Below are positions 9,501 through 17,992 of a DNA stretch of 64,000 bases, piece by piece (position 1 is the first letter of the stretch; every line of letters begins with the position of its first letter). Both the position numbers and the translations under genes were made by a program. This DNA is from Acetobacter sp. DsW_063 (GTDB lineage Bacteria > Pseudomonadota > Alphaproteobacteria > Acetobacterales > Acetobacteraceae): contig NZ_JOPL01000014.1 in assembly GCF_002153745.1 (NCBI RefSeq), positions 1 through 64,000 on the forward strand. Reading direction: 5' to 3'. The notes below the pieces were generated by a model. That model was not told where the DNA came from. It made no database searches and worked only from the letters and a program-made list of their open reading frames with translations.

Positions 9501-9664
9501 GGCCAGACAGCCGTCACAGTCAGAGTCTTGACTGTAAAAGCCGGATCCTCCGCGCGACCAAGGCTGAAAAAGGCGAAAGCTCCCGATAACGCCAGCGCTA
9601 CGATCAGGAACAGCGTGATTCCACGCTCGCGCACCGCGAGGGCGGAGAGGTTAAACCCGCTCAT
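6560..9664 (-). CDS. RND efflux pump, inner-membrane permease
   Basis: A 1034-residue proton-driven efflux transporter of the AcrB/HAE1-like group, exporting toxic compounds through a tripartite complex. It has the N-terminal membrane segment, two large periplasmic loops and the second half's membrane bundle (GILMRNTLILL near the end). The TM4 proton-relay pair is visible in LLVDDAIIAIE. Where AcrB has Lys-Asn in TM10, this protein has Arg-Asn. Its ATG overlaps the adaptor's stop by four bases (ATGA), so the two are translationally coupled. The matching outer-membrane factor is at 11596, on the other strand beyond the regulator. Confidence 0.95.
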   Translation of the reverse strand: MSGFNLSALAVRERGITLFLIVALALSGAFAFFSLGRAEDPAFTVKTLTVTAVWPGATAKEMQDLVADPLEKRVQELQWYDRVETLARPGVALMMVTLKDKIPPAAVPEQFYQIRKKLYDTMPLLPQGVQGPFVNDEYSDVDFAVYALDGHGLPEHLLVRQAETVRQRLLHVPGVRKVDIVGERPERIFVNFSNARLTTLGIGAQDVFAALRRQNAVTPAGSIDTRGPQVFVRLDGALDDLQKIRDIPITAEGRTFKMSDIATVERGYEDPPTYLVRHNGEQTLILNVVMQDHWNGLKLGESLAAAEVALGAGLPSGVTLTKIVDQAGIIHAAVGEFMLKFFVALAVVMVVSLLSLGWRVGIVVAAAVPLTLSIVMVIMLVTGRALDRITLGALIISLGLLVDDAIIAIEMMVVKLEEGYERTKAAAYAWSHTAAPMLAGTLVTIIGFTPVGFARSTAGEYAGNIFWIVGYALLTSWFVAVVFTPYLGVKLLPDIKKIDGAYEHIYATPNYQRFRRLMVWVVRRKFLVAGTVLSLFVLSVLGMGAVRQQFFPSSDRPELLAEVQMSEGTSIETTTRVTARVEAWLKKQPEAKIVTSYVGAGAPRFFLAYNPELPDPAFAKIVVLTPNAEARDHLRDRMRQAVAQGIAPDARIRVTQFVFGPYTHFPIMFRVMGPDADRVRSIAAQVSDVMRHNPDTRQVNTDWGERAQTVHFVLDQARLQLIGLSPQEASEQIQFLLLGAPVTQVREDIRAVDLVVRSAGRDRLDPARLGDMSISNRTGQLIPLSQIGHVEIDAEDPVLRRRDRVPTITVQSDIDEGMQPPQVAAAINQALAPVRAVLPPGYRIEVGGNAEESGKAKAALAPIFPVMILLTLIVLVFETRSISGMLMVFLTAPLGLIGTVPTLLIFHQPFGFNAILGLIGLSGILMRNTLILLGQIKVNQAAGLDPFHSVVEATVQRARPVILTALAAVLAFIPLTESVFWGSLAYTLIGGTAAGTGLILMFLPALYAIWYRIKPSGGPAPDKPESPFEPAAPP

Positions 9665-10761
9665 TGCATCGCGACTTTCGTCGAAGCGGTCTGAACATGT
9701 TCCCCAACATGCAGATAATGACCGCCTACAGCCACGATCAGCATACCCGGCCGAAGATCGGCCTCAGGAACGATCGTCGCCGTCTCATCCCCGATGCTGG
9801 CGAGTTTCACGGGATGAAAGCTGACCGTCGACGCGCCTCCGTCCACGCTCCAGACTCCGGGACCTTTCCCTTCGTCGTCAATCGCGCCTAGCGGCACGAC
9901 GAAGGTAGCCGGAACATCGTTCGCATCAGGCAGGCGAACGCGCACCGTCGTTCCGAGTGGCGCTTCTGCGCCCGCGCCCTCCATGACGTAACGGGCCTCG
10001 AACGTGCGGGTGCGCGGGTCCGCTGCGTCGGACAGTTGCCGCAGACGCGCAATTACGCTGAGCCTGTTCCCGTACAGCTCCGCCTGCGCCGTCGAATGCA
10101 GAGCGGGACGCACACCTTCTGGCAGTTCGACCGACGCTTCACGCGGACCCGCATGCGCCAGCACGATAACCGTCTGACCTGCTGCGACGACATGGCCCGG
10201 CTCCGCCAGCGTCTGAACGACTACGCCATCCGCATCCGCACGAAGGAAAGCGTAATCATCCTGATTTCGCGCTATTTTTTCCTGAGCGATCGCCGCATCA
10301 AGCTGAGCGCGGGCGCTGTCGGCAGCCGCCTTGATCTGATCGTAGACCGAAGCCGAGACAGCGCCGGTCGCCACCAGACCGCGATAGCGATGTTCGTCGG
10401 CTGCAGTCTGATTCCAGCGCGCCTGCAGCGAGGCCACGCCGCCAACCTGCGTCGTCACTGCATGGACATAATCCGTTGGATCAAGACGCATCAGCGCCTG
10501 TCCTTTGGAAACAGTCTGTCCAGCGTCGACCAGTCTCTCGACAATCTTGCCGGAAACCCGGAACCCGAGATCGCTTTGCACGTGCGCCGCTACAACCCCA
10601 GTGTAGACATGCCCGCCGGGCGCCGTCGGGTCGATCCGCACGACCTCGACGATGCGCTCGGCCGTGCGGGGATCTGGCTCGTTTTTTTGTTTACAGGCCG
10701 ACAGCCCGAATGCGGCGCAAAGACTGGCTGCAGCGAGAAGGGAAAGGCGTGTTCCAGCCAT
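9661..10761 (-). CDS. RND efflux periplasmic adaptor lipoprotein
   Basis: A 366-residue membrane-fusion protein that links the RND pump to the outer-membrane channel. The N-terminus is a lipoprotein signal with lipobox LSAC (Cys about residue 22). The biotinyl-lipoyl half-motifs (GFRVSGKI, then LVDAGQTVSKGQALMRLDP) flank an alpha-hairpin region at about 85-165. It is the first gene of the adaptor-pump operon. The promoter (TTGACA, then TACAAT on the minus strand) is overlapped by the operator at 10804-10827. Confidence 0.94.
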   Translation of the reverse strand: MAGTRLSLLAAASLCAAFGLSACKQKNEPDPRTAERIVEVVRIDPTAPGGHVYTGVVAAHVQSDLGFRVSGKIVERLVDAGQTVSKGQALMRLDPTDYVHAVTTQVGGVASLQARWNQTAADEHRYRGLVATGAVSASVYDQIKAAADSARAQLDAAIAQEKIARNQDDYAFLRADADGVVVQTLAEPGHVVAAGQTVIVLAHAGPREASVELPEGVRPALHSTAQAELYGNRLSVIARLRQLSDAADPRTRTFEARYVMEGAGAEAPLGTTVRVRLPDANDVPATFVVPLGAIDDEGKGPGVWSVDGGASTVSFHPVKLASIGDETATIVPEADLRPGMLIVAVGGHYLHVGEHVQTASTKVAMQ

Positions 10762-10803
10762 GATCTGGCTCCCACTGGGTTAGGGAGCCTAAATTGTACA
10801 CGA

Positions 10804-10827
10804 GTGACCATATTGTCAATTGGTCAC
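10804..10827. promoter_or_regulatory. Putative TetR operator upstream of the adaptor-pump operon
   Basis: GTGACC (10804-10809) and GGTCAC (10822-10827) form a perfect inverted repeat with a 12-base centre. The 24-base site overlaps the TTGACA -35 element of the minus-strand adaptor promoter. A near-identical site lies at 11520-11543 on the other side of the tetR gene. Confidence 0.75.
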
Positions 10828-10846
10828 AACTCGGTTTTCTACCGCC

Positions 10847-11455
10847 TCAGGGGGCGAGACTTCGCAGAACGAGATTCGCCAGCACCGCCGCATCGCCCTC
10901 CAGCGTGTCCATGTGCTGCTCAAGCAGAAGAGGATGATAGATGGATTGCAGAACGAGCATTATGGCGTTGCAGGTCTCGTCGACCGGCGTTTTGCGCTCG
11001 AACTCGCCGCCATCGCGCCCTTCGTGAATCAGACGCTCCACCATGGCGCGCAACGCTTCATGAAAGAACTTCGAAGATGGCCATTCTTCCTCCACGGCCG
11101 AATATACGATGTCGTGCAGCCTCCGTTCGTGTGAGAACAGAAGGAGGGTACTGCGTGCAAGCGCCAGAAAGACCCGGCGCATCCGGTCCGAAGCCGCCTT
11201 CCCGTCGTCAACGATCACCTGCACGTCTTCGCGCATCCGGTCGTGCTGAAGCGCGCATATCGCCTCTCCGATCGCGCGTTTCGATTCGAAGAATTTGTAA
11301 ATATACGCTTTCGAAAGACCGATTGCATCGGCCAGATCCGCGATCGTGGTCTTCTTGTACCCGTAATGCCCGAAGTGTTCGATGGCCGCCGCGATGATCT
11401 GATCCCGACGCTCGTGGTCCACCGGGCCGCGCTGTCCGTTTTGGGGCGTACGCAT
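10847..11455 (-). CDS. TetR/AcrR family repressor of the RND pump
   Basis: A 202-residue regulator. The DNA-binding helix-turn-helix occupies roughly residues 17-62 (IIAAAIEHFGHYGYKKTTIADL, then IGLSKAYIYKFFESK), and the remainder is an alpha-helical ligand domain. It lies between the pump operon and the outer-membrane factor gene and is transcribed away from the latter. Matching palindromes occur in both promoter regions, which fits repression of adaptor, pump and channel together plus self-repression. The inducer is unknown. Confidence 0.92.
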   Translation of the reverse strand: MRTPQNGQRGPVDHERRDQIIAAAIEHFGHYGYKKTTIADLADAIGLSKAYIYKFFESKRAIGEAICALQHDRMREDVQVIVDDGKAASDRMRRVFLALARSTLLLFSHERRLHDIVYSAVEEEWPSSKFFHEALRAMVERLIHEGRDGGEFERKTPVDETCNAIMLVLQSIYHPLLLEQHMDTLEGDAAVLANLVLRSLAP

Positions 11456-11519
11456 CCTGACTCCTGTGGCTGACGGTTCGCGCTTTGTAAGTAGGCCACG
11501 CGGGGCGAATTGACAACGA

Positions 11520-11543
11520 GTGACGATAATGTCTATTGGTCAC
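11520..11543. promoter_or_regulatory. Putative TetR operator in the tetR/outer-membrane-factor intergenic region
   Basis: GTGAC (11520-11524) and GTCAC (11539-11543) flank a 14-base centre; most bases match the site at 10804-10827 (shared GAGTGAC, ATA, TGTC, ATTGGTCAC). It sits over divergent promoter-like elements (TTGACA on plus near 11510; TAGACA on minus). Confidence 0.72.
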
Positions 11544-11595
11544 TCGACTACAGCCGGACAGTCCATGTCCGACTCCCCTCGAAAGTCGAGCATCC

Positions 11596-13086
11596 ATGAT
11601 GATCACCCATCGCCCGGCGGAACAGGACGTCATCTCTTCGCCTGTTCGCAAGACTGTCGGCTGGTTAAGGCCCGGCATCGCATTGTCTCTGGCGCTCACG
11701 TCATCCGCCTGCGCTGTCGGGCCGGATTACAAAACGCCGAACCCCCATCTCGATACATTTCATAGCGCCGCAGCCGTGAACGCGCGCCGTGCCGCGCCGT
11801 CGTCGGCTCCGTCTCTGGACGCATGGTGGAACGGGTTTCACGACCCGGAACTTGTTCGCATTGAGCAGCGTGTATTGAGTCAAAATCTCGACCTCGCAGC
11901 CGCACTCGCCCGCGTCCGTCAGGCAAGCGGCGCGGCCGAGGCGGCGACGGCGCGCCTGTTGCCGACACTGGATTTCGCTCCCGAAGCGTCTGCAAACAGG
12001 ATGTCGCATGAAAGCCTGATCGGACATGTGGTTCGAACAATTCCCGGTTCCCACCGCGACTATCGCACTTATGACGTCAGCGGCGCAGCAAGCTGGGAGA
12101 TCGACCTGTTCGGCGGTCTGCGACGCGGGCAGGAAGCCGCGCGGGATGAAGAGCAGGCTGCGCAGGCGGAGCGCGTGGGTGAACGCGTCACGGTAGCGGC
12201 CGACGCGGCCGACGCCTATTTCCAGATCAGGGGCGATCAGGCGCGACTCGCCGTCGTTGAAAAACAGATCGCAGTAGACAGCCACCTTCTGGATCTGGTT
12301 CGCCAAAGACGCGCGAGCGGCGTTTCAAATGAGCGCGAACTCGCGCAGGCCGAAGCTTTGCTGCAATCCGCGCGTCAGAGCGCGCCGCTGATCCGTATCG
12401 CACTGGAAGCGCAGCTCAATCGCCTGGACGTGCTGATGGGCGCGCAGCCCGGCGCTTACGCAGCTGAATTGGACGCACGCGCCGACATTCCCGACATCCC
12501 CGCAATTAACGGCGCCACGCCCGCTGAGATGCTGCGCCGCAGGCCGGACATCCTCGCCGCGGAACGCCGTCTGGCGGCGTCGAGCGCGCGCATCGGCCAG
12601 GCGCTCGGCGATTATTATCCCAAGCTATCTCTATCCGGCGCGCTCGGCTTTCAAAGCCTCAATCCGCAAAGACTCTTCACTGCTCCGGGCTTTCAGGCGG
12701 CCGGGTCGGGCGCCATTCGTTGGCGGATATTCGATTTCGGCAAGATCGACGCCGAAGTTCAGCAGGCTCGTGGCGCCAACGCCGAAGCTCTGGCGCGTTA
12801 CCGGTTGACGGTGCTTCACGCCGCCGAAGACGTAGAAAATGCCTTCACGACCCTCGTGCAGAGCGAGCAGCGGACAGAGGAGCTGCGCATCGAGGTTGTG
12901 TCCCTGACCCGCGCACGCGATCTTTCGGAGCAATCTTTTCAGGCGGGCGTCATTCCTTTGACCGATGTGCTCGACGCAGACCGGCAACTTCTTGATTCGC
13001 AGGATCAACTCGCCCTCAACCGAGCGAACGCTGCGCGCGCGGCGGTCAGTTCCTTCAGAGCGCTTGGCGGCGGGTGGCCTACGTAG
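11596..13086 (+). CDS. Outer-membrane efflux lipoprotein (NodT/OprM type)
   Basis: A protein of about 496 residues forming the TolC-like trimeric exit duct for the adjacent RND pump. The frame is open further upstream, but ATG at 11596 or 11599 is preferred because it places a lipoprotein signal correctly: hydrophobic stretch, then SSAC followed by AVGPDY, typical of NodT-family channels. Two outer-membrane-efflux repeats follow, with the usual RRPDILAAERRL block between them. Expression probably follows TetR through the operator at 11520-11543. Confidence 0.93.
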   Translation: MMITHRPAEQDVISSPVRKTVGWLRPGIALSLALTSSACAVGPDYKTPNPHLDTFHSAAAVNARRAAPSSAPSLDAWWNGFHDPELVRIEQRVLSQNLDLAAALARVRQASGAAEAATARLLPTLDFAPEASANRMSHESLIGHVVRTIPGSHRDYRTYDVSGAASWEIDLFGGLRRGQEAARDEEQAAQAERVGERVTVAADAADAYFQIRGDQARLAVVEKQIAVDSHLLDLVRQRRASGVSNERELAQAEALLQSARQSAPLIRIALEAQLNRLDVLMGAQPGAYAAELDARADIPDIPAINGATPAEMLRRRPDILAAERRLAASSARIGQALGDYYPKLSLSGALGFQSLNPQRLFTAPGFQAAGSGAIRWRIFDFGKIDAEVQQARGANAEALARYRLTVLHAAEDVENAFTTLVQSEQRTEELRIEVVSLTRARDLSEQSFQAGVIPLTDVLDADRQLLDSQDQLALNRANAARAAVSSFRALGGGWPT

Positions 13087-13610
13087 GGATTCTCTGATTG
13101 CGGGATGGATTTCGTTAATTTCGGCGCTTATCGAAACCCGCGAGACCACAGCCTGAGCAGAGTAGGCTCCCACAGTCAGCCCTCATAAACACGCGGCGTC
13201 GACGTGGCGTGTCGCGGTTGAGCTTTCGAGACCTCTCCAAGACCACCAACATTGGACCGGTTCAACCATCTGTGACAGCCGCGGCCAACGACGGGCATCG
13301 ACACCGACGATGCGCCATGCTTACTCTACGAAACAAACAATCGTTTGATTTTATCTCTCGAACGTCGGATACGAACATGGAACAGCAGGACAGGGACTCG
13401 ATCGCGCACAATGTCACCTTGGCCGAATCCGCGGCGTCGCGTGGCCTGAAGTCGCGCGGCGCATGACCAGACGCGTCGACGCCACGCAATGACGCCGCCA
13501 CATCGCCCCTGCTCCCTGACCGGCAGTGCAGCATCTCTCGCGAACTAACGCGACCTTTACTTCCAGCCTTACGAAACTGTTGCCCCTTACACGCCAAGGA
13601 TCAGCGGACC
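13087..13610. other. Intergenic region upstream of the acyl-CoA dehydrogenase
   Basis: A 524-base gap. The notable content is the PsrA-like box listed separately. An 85-codon plus-strand frame (13209-13466) lacks a ribosome site and any recognisable motif, so I do not call it a gene. AAGGA about 15 bases before the dehydrogenase ATG is its likely ribosome site. Confidence 0.5.
13334..13347. promoter_or_regulatory. PsrA-like (TetR-family) box before the beta-oxidation genes
   Basis: CAAAC-AATC-GTTTG exactly fits the PsrA consensus (G/C)AAAC-N2-4-GTTT(G/C) known from pseudomonads, where PsrA controls fatty-acid degradation genes. Here it lies about 265 bases before an acyl-CoA dehydrogenase and thiolase. 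The site is short, so chance occurrence is possible. Confidence 0.5.
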
Positions 13611-15374
13611 ATGCCCAGTTACACCGCCCCAGTCGCCGACATGATGTTTCTACTGCGCGACGTGCTCGATGCGCCCGGCGCGCTCGCCCAACTACCGGCG
13701 CATGCTGAGACGGACCTCGTCATGATCGAGAGTATTCTCGACGAAGCGGGCAAGTTCTGTGCGGAAAAGCTCCACCCACTCAACCGGAGCGGCGATGAGG
13801 AAGGGAGCCGTCTGGTCGACGGCGTCGTCCAGACGCCAAAGGGCTTCGCCGAGGCTTACGCGGCGTTTCGAGACGGCGGCTGGACCGGGCTCTCGGCGTC
13901 GCCGGAATTCGGCGGTCAGGGGCTGCCGCGCGCCGTGCAGATTCTGATCGATGAAATGCTGTCCGGAGCCAACCTCTCCTTCGGCCTGTTTCCCGGTCTG
14001 ACGCGCGGCGCCTGCGAGGCCATCGAGGCCCATGCGGACGAGCATCTCAAATCCACCTATCTCCCGCGCATGATTTCCGGTGAGTGGACGGGCGCCATGG
14101 CCCTCACCGAAGGCAACGCCGGGTCCGATCTCGGCCTTCTGAAGGCCACGGCCGCGCCACGCGAAGACGGCTCTTATTTCGTGACCGGCTCAAAGATCTT
14201 CATTTCCTCGGGCGAGCACGACATGGCGGAGAACATCATCCACCTTGTCCTCGCGCGGCTGCCCGACGCCCCTCCAGGCACCAAGGGCATCAGTCTTTTT
14301 CTCTGCCCCAAATTTCTGGTGAACGAAGACGGATCTCTTGGCGCGCGCAACACGCTCTCGGTCGGCGCGCTTGAGCACAAGATGGGCATACACGCGCAGC
14401 CGACCTGCGTGATGAACTACGACGGTTGCCAGGGCTGGCTCGTGGGCCAGCCACATCGGGGGCTCGCCGCCATGTTCACCATGATGAACGCTGAGCGTCT
14501 GTTCGTCGGCGTGCAAGGACTCGGCGTGGCTGACGCCTCGTACCAGACAGCAGCAGCCTATGCGAAAGAGCGTCTTCAGGGCCGCGCTTCGGGCGGAGTG
14601 GGGACCGCGCCGATCATCGCCCATCCGGATGTTCGCCGGATGCTCCTGATCATGCTTTCGACCATCGAAGCCGGGCGGGCGCTGGTGCTCTTCACTGCGC
14701 TGGAGATGGACAAGGAAACCTCTCACCCCGATGCGGCCGCACGGGCTGAAGCGGCAGGGCTTGTCGCCCTGCTCACCCCGGTCATCAAGGCGGCGCTGAC
14801 CGACTTCGGCTTCGAAGCCGCGGTTCTTGGGCAACAAGTGCTGGGCGGACACGGTTACATCCGCGAATGGGGGCAGGAGCAGCATGTCCGTGACGCCCGC
14901 ATCACTCAGATCTACGAAGGCACGAACGGCATACAGGCGCAGGACCTGGTGGTCCGCAAACTCGACCTCGACGACGGCGCGCCGCTGCGACGCTTTCTTG
15001 GCCTGATCCGCGAAACTCTGGCGGCCACGGCGGATCGCAGCGAACTGGCGACAGAACACGATGCGCTTTCCGAGGCTCTGGGACACCTCGATGACGTCAC
15101 CGCGCGTCTTGGCGGCGCGCTTTCGAAAGCCGACGAACGAAACGCGGCGGCCGTCGATTATCTGCGCCTTTTCTCGCTGGTGGCGTATGGCTGGCTTTGG
15201 CTGCGGATCGCAGACGCGGTGCTCCGGGTGGGCGACGTCACGACGACGGGTCGCCGGAAACTCGCCACCGCCCGTTTCTTTGCCACGCGTATGCTGCCGC
15301 AGAGCCAGTCGCTCGCCCGGCAGATCGCAGCGGGCGCCGCCCCGCTCATGGCGCCGGAGGCCGGTTGGTTCTGA
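13611..15374 (+). CDS. Acyl-CoA dehydrogenase (long, ~590-residue family)
   Basis: A 587-residue FAD enzyme performing the first alpha,beta-oxidation of an acyl-CoA. The length and C-terminal extension place it with the bacterial ~590-aa family that includes FadE-like and DmdC-like enzymes. The FAD/substrate block MALTEGNAGSDLG and the ARITQIYEGTNGIQ block are present; Glu436 is the expected catalytic base. The substrate chain cannot be told from sequence. A thiolase follows about 250 bases downstream in the same direction, suggesting a shared beta-oxidation role, and a PsrA-like box lies upstream. Confidence 0.94.
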   Translation: MPSYTAPVADMMFLLRDVLDAPGALAQLPAHAETDLVMIESILDEAGKFCAEKLHPLNRSGDEEGSRLVDGVVQTPKGFAEAYAAFRDGGWTGLSASPEFGGQGLPRAVQILIDEMLSGANLSFGLFPGLTRGACEAIEAHADEHLKSTYLPRMISGEWTGAMALTEGNAGSDLGLLKATAAPREDGSYFVTGSKIFISSGEHDMAENIIHLVLARLPDAPPGTKGISLFLCPKFLVNEDGSLGARNTLSVGALEHKMGIHAQPTCVMNYDGCQGWLVGQPHRGLAAMFTMMNAERLFVGVQGLGVADASYQTAAAYAKERLQGRASGGVGTAPIIAHPDVRRMLLIMLSTIEAGRALVLFTALEMDKETSHPDAAARAEAAGLVALLTPVIKAALTDFGFEAAVLGQQVLGGHGYIREWGQEQHVRDARITQIYEGTNGIQAQDLVVRKLDLDDGAPLRRFLGLIRETLAATADRSELATEHDALSEALGHLDDVTARLGGALSKADERNAAAVDYLRLFSLVAYGWLWLRIADAVLRVGDVTTTGRRKLATARFFATRMLPQSQSLARQIAAGAAPLMAPEAGWF

Positions 15375-15622
15375 CCCTCGTGCATCATACACAAAATCCC
15401 CAATAACGCTCTATACTTTCGAAAACATGACGCACGCACCCCCTCCCACGCGTGCGAACAACGCATACGGCAGGATCATGACGCAGAATCATCACGCGGG
15501 GAGCCGAGGGGCGTTTCACGCGCAGGGAAAGAATGCCGCTCTTCCAGGTCACGATCGCCAAGTCTTAGCCGCCGCCTGACCAACAGAAAACGTCCAGTCA
15601 CAGCCATTCAGGAAACCCCGTC

Positions 15623-16810
15623 ATGAGCACTGAAGATCCTATCGTCATCGTCAGCGCCGCCCGCACGCCCATCGGCTGGTTTCAGGGCCAATTCAACGGC
15701 GTGAAGGCGACCGAACTGGGCGCGGCCGCGATCAAGGCGGCGCTGGAGCGTGCGGGGTTGCAGCCCTCTCAAATCGGAACCGTCATCATGGGCAACGTCC
15801 TGCCCGCCGGCCTCGGACAAAATCCGGCTCGACAGGCCGCCCACGTCGCCGGCGCCCCGTTCAGCACGGGCGCAGTCACGATCAACAAGCTTTGCGGCTC
15901 CGGGATGATGGCGATCGGCTTCGGGCATGACTCGCTCGTCGCCGGAACAAACGAACTGGTCGTGGCGGGCGGTCTCGAGTCCATGACCAACGCCCCCTAC
16001 ATCCTCCCCAAGGCGCGCGGCGGCTATCGTCTCGGCCATGGCGAGATTTTCGACCATATGTTCCTCGACGGGCTGGAAGACGCCTATGAGCCCGGCCAGC
16101 TCATGGGGCATTTCGCGGAAAAGACTGCGGAAGAAAACGGCTTCACCCGAGCGGCGCAGGACGATTACGCGATTGAAACCCTACGGCGCGCCCGCCACGC
16201 GGTCGAAAGCGGCGCGTTCGCAGCCGAGATCGCGCCCGTTACGGTCGCTTCCCGCAAAGGCGAGGTCGTCATCGACGCCGATGAGAACCCCCTGAAGGCG
16301 CAACCAGAGAAAATTCCCGGACTGCGGCCAGCATTCGGGATGAACGGCTCCATCACCGCCGCCAGTTCGTCGGGCATCGCAGATGGCGGGGCCGCCGTCG
16401 TGCTCGCGCGACGCAGTTCAGCCGAACGCCTCGGCCTGCCTGTTCAGGCGCTGATCCGTGGCTTCGCCATTCATTCCATGGCGCCCCGTGACTTCACGGT
16501 AGCGCCCGTTCCGGCGATGCGCACTCTGCTGGAGCGCGTCGGCTGGAGCGTGGGCGACGTCGATCTTTGGGAGGTCAATGAAGCCTTCGCCGTCACCGCC
16601 ATGCTGGCTCGGCAGGAACTGGAGATTCCCGCAGAGCGTCTCAACGTGCACGGCGGAGCCTGCGCTCTGGGGCATCCGATCGGCGCCACGGGCGCACGCA
16701 TCGTCACTACGCTGCTCCATGCACTCGAAGCGCGCGGCGAACGACGCGGCGTCGCATCGGCCTGTATCGGCGGCGGAGAGGCTATCGCCATCGCGGTCGA
16801 ACTGCCCTGA
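15623..16810 (+). CDS. Acetyl-CoA C-acyltransferase (thiolase)
   Basis: A 395-residue thiolase that cleaves 3-ketoacyl-CoA or condenses acetyl-CoA. Catalytic residues are in place: Cys91 (INKLCGSG), NEAF near 320, His351 (CALGHPIGATGA) and Cys381 (SACIGGGEA). The sequence resembles the PhaA/AtoB group more than FadA, so acetoacetyl-CoA thiolase activity is as likely as long-chain use. The 248 bases between it and the dehydrogenase hold no visible terminator, so co-transcription is plausible. Confidence 0.95.
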   Translation: MSTEDPIVIVSAARTPIGWFQGQFNGVKATELGAAAIKAALERAGLQPSQIGTVIMGNVLPAGLGQNPARQAAHVAGAPFSTGAVTINKLCGSGMMAIGFGHDSLVAGTNELVVAGGLESMTNAPYILPKARGGYRLGHGEIFDHMFLDGLEDAYEPGQLMGHFAEKTAEENGFTRAAQDDYAIETLRRARHAVESGAFAAEIAPVTVASRKGEVVIDADENPLKAQPEKIPGLRPAFGMNGSITAASSSGIADGGAAVVLARRSSAERLGLPVQALIRGFAIHSMAPRDFTVAPVPAMRTLLERVGWSVGDVDLWEVNEAFAVTAMLARQELEIPAERLNVHGGACALGHPIGATGARIVTTLLHALEARGERRGVASACIGGGEAIAIAVELP

Positions 16811-17374
16811 ACGGCCATCCGGTTCGCTTTGTGTCGTCCCGAGCCATTCAGATCCTGCTTCCGTCTGTCGGCTTCATGCAGGGAAAGCGCAACCGTCTTT
16901 CAGAGTGCGCCAAGGTTATTGACGGTGGAAGATGCGGTTTTTCAGCAGAAGAACGCATCAATCGCCCCGTAAGATATCTCCCAAAACTACAATTTAGTTA
17001 GATACATTTTCACTTTTCTTCCAAAAGCTATTCAAAAAACTCCTAACCTTACGTCCCGAAAAGGACCATTCAGGCAGTTAGACGCCAACGATTATTCTGA
17101 TGATGCGAAGCCATAACGTCTTCTGCTGCTCGGCGGATCACTGAGTCTCCGGCGCCAGTGATTGAGAGCAAAGCGCAGCGCGGCGACCTGTCGGCATAAA
17201 GCAACGCCTCAACATGCCCTGCATGCCGGATCGGGAGAGAATGATAAATAAATGGAACCGATCAGTTTCTATTGTTTCCATTTATTTTGGGAAAACATGA
17301 TCGTATCGTGAGTGCAACAGCGGGGAAGAAAACAACTGCTCCCGCCGAACCTGACCTCGAAAAGAGACGCTCTC
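16811..17374. other. Long intergenic region before doxX
   Basis: 564 bases with no supported gene. The centre (about 16970-17100) is AT-rich. The right end carries a strong inverted repeat (listed separately) just upstream of doxX. Confidence 0.5.
17246..17287. promoter_or_regulatory. Inverted repeat in the doxX promoter region
   Basis: AAATAAATGGAA (17246-17257) is perfectly complementary to TTCCATTTATTT (17276-17287) across 18 bases. Inside it a second, imperfect dyad (GGAAC, CGATCA, GTTTC) is visible. The AT-rich arms and the position about 90 bases before doxX suggest an operator/promoter rather than a terminator. The regulator is not identified. Confidence 0.5.
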
Positions 17375-17800
17375 ATGAACGCAATCATCTCCCGCGACGC
17401 CCTTCTTCTCGCCGCTCGCCTCGCACTCTCTCTCCTGTTCATCATCATGGGCTGGGGCAAACTGTCGGACTACTCCGGCGCGGTCGCCTACATGGCGCAG
17501 ACCGGCGCGCCTGTTCCGGCGGTCGCGGCGATCGTCGCAATACTGGCCGAGCTTGGGATCGGGCTGGCGCTCGTTCTGGGCGTGCTGGTCAGCCCTCTCG
17601 CCATTGCGCTTGCCCTCTACACGGTGGTGACCGGCTTCATCGGCCATCATTTCTGGACCATGGACGGAGCGCTTCGCTACGACATGATGATCCACTTCTA
17701 CAAGAACATCAGCATCGCGGGCGGCCTTGTCGCTCTGGCTGTCGCGGGTCCGGGACGCTTCGCCCTCCGCCTGCCCACGCCCGCCGTGGCGGCGCGCTGA
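17375..17800 (+). CDS. DoxX family membrane protein
   Basis: A 141-residue inner-membrane protein with four predicted membrane helices and the family's typical LLFIIMGWGKLSDY opening and GHHFW block. The ATG at 17375 is preferred over an in-frame start 63 bases earlier because it begins right before the first helix. DoxX proteins are linked to thiol/redox or oxidative stress functions in some bacteria, but the role here is unknown. The gene stands alone, behind a palindromic promoter region. Confidence 0.88.
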   Translation: MNAIISRDALLLAARLALSLLFIIMGWGKLSDYSGAVAYMAQTGAPVPAVAAIVAILAELGIGLALVLGVLVSPLAIALALYTVVTGFIGHHFWTMDGALRYDMMIHFYKNISIAGGLVALAVAGPGRFALRLPTPAVAAR

Positions 17801-17992
17801 GCAACCGACATCCACCGAGGCGAGCCTGACCATGTGACGTCAGCTCGCCGCAGACCACCCTATCGTGGTTTGTGAGTAAACTGATCCGGCCTGATCGGAA
17901 CAGAACAAAGCGCGCCACAGGAGCGCTTGCAGCACGTCTTTGGAAATAGTTCTGGAGGCGCCGTCGTTTGACCGCACGACGCCCCGCGCATT

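Noticed and set aside
13209-13466. 85-codon plus-strand frame upstream of the acyl-CoA dehydrogenase
   Set aside because: No ribosome site or recognisable sequence, and it spans the PsrA-like box; better seen as non-coding leader.
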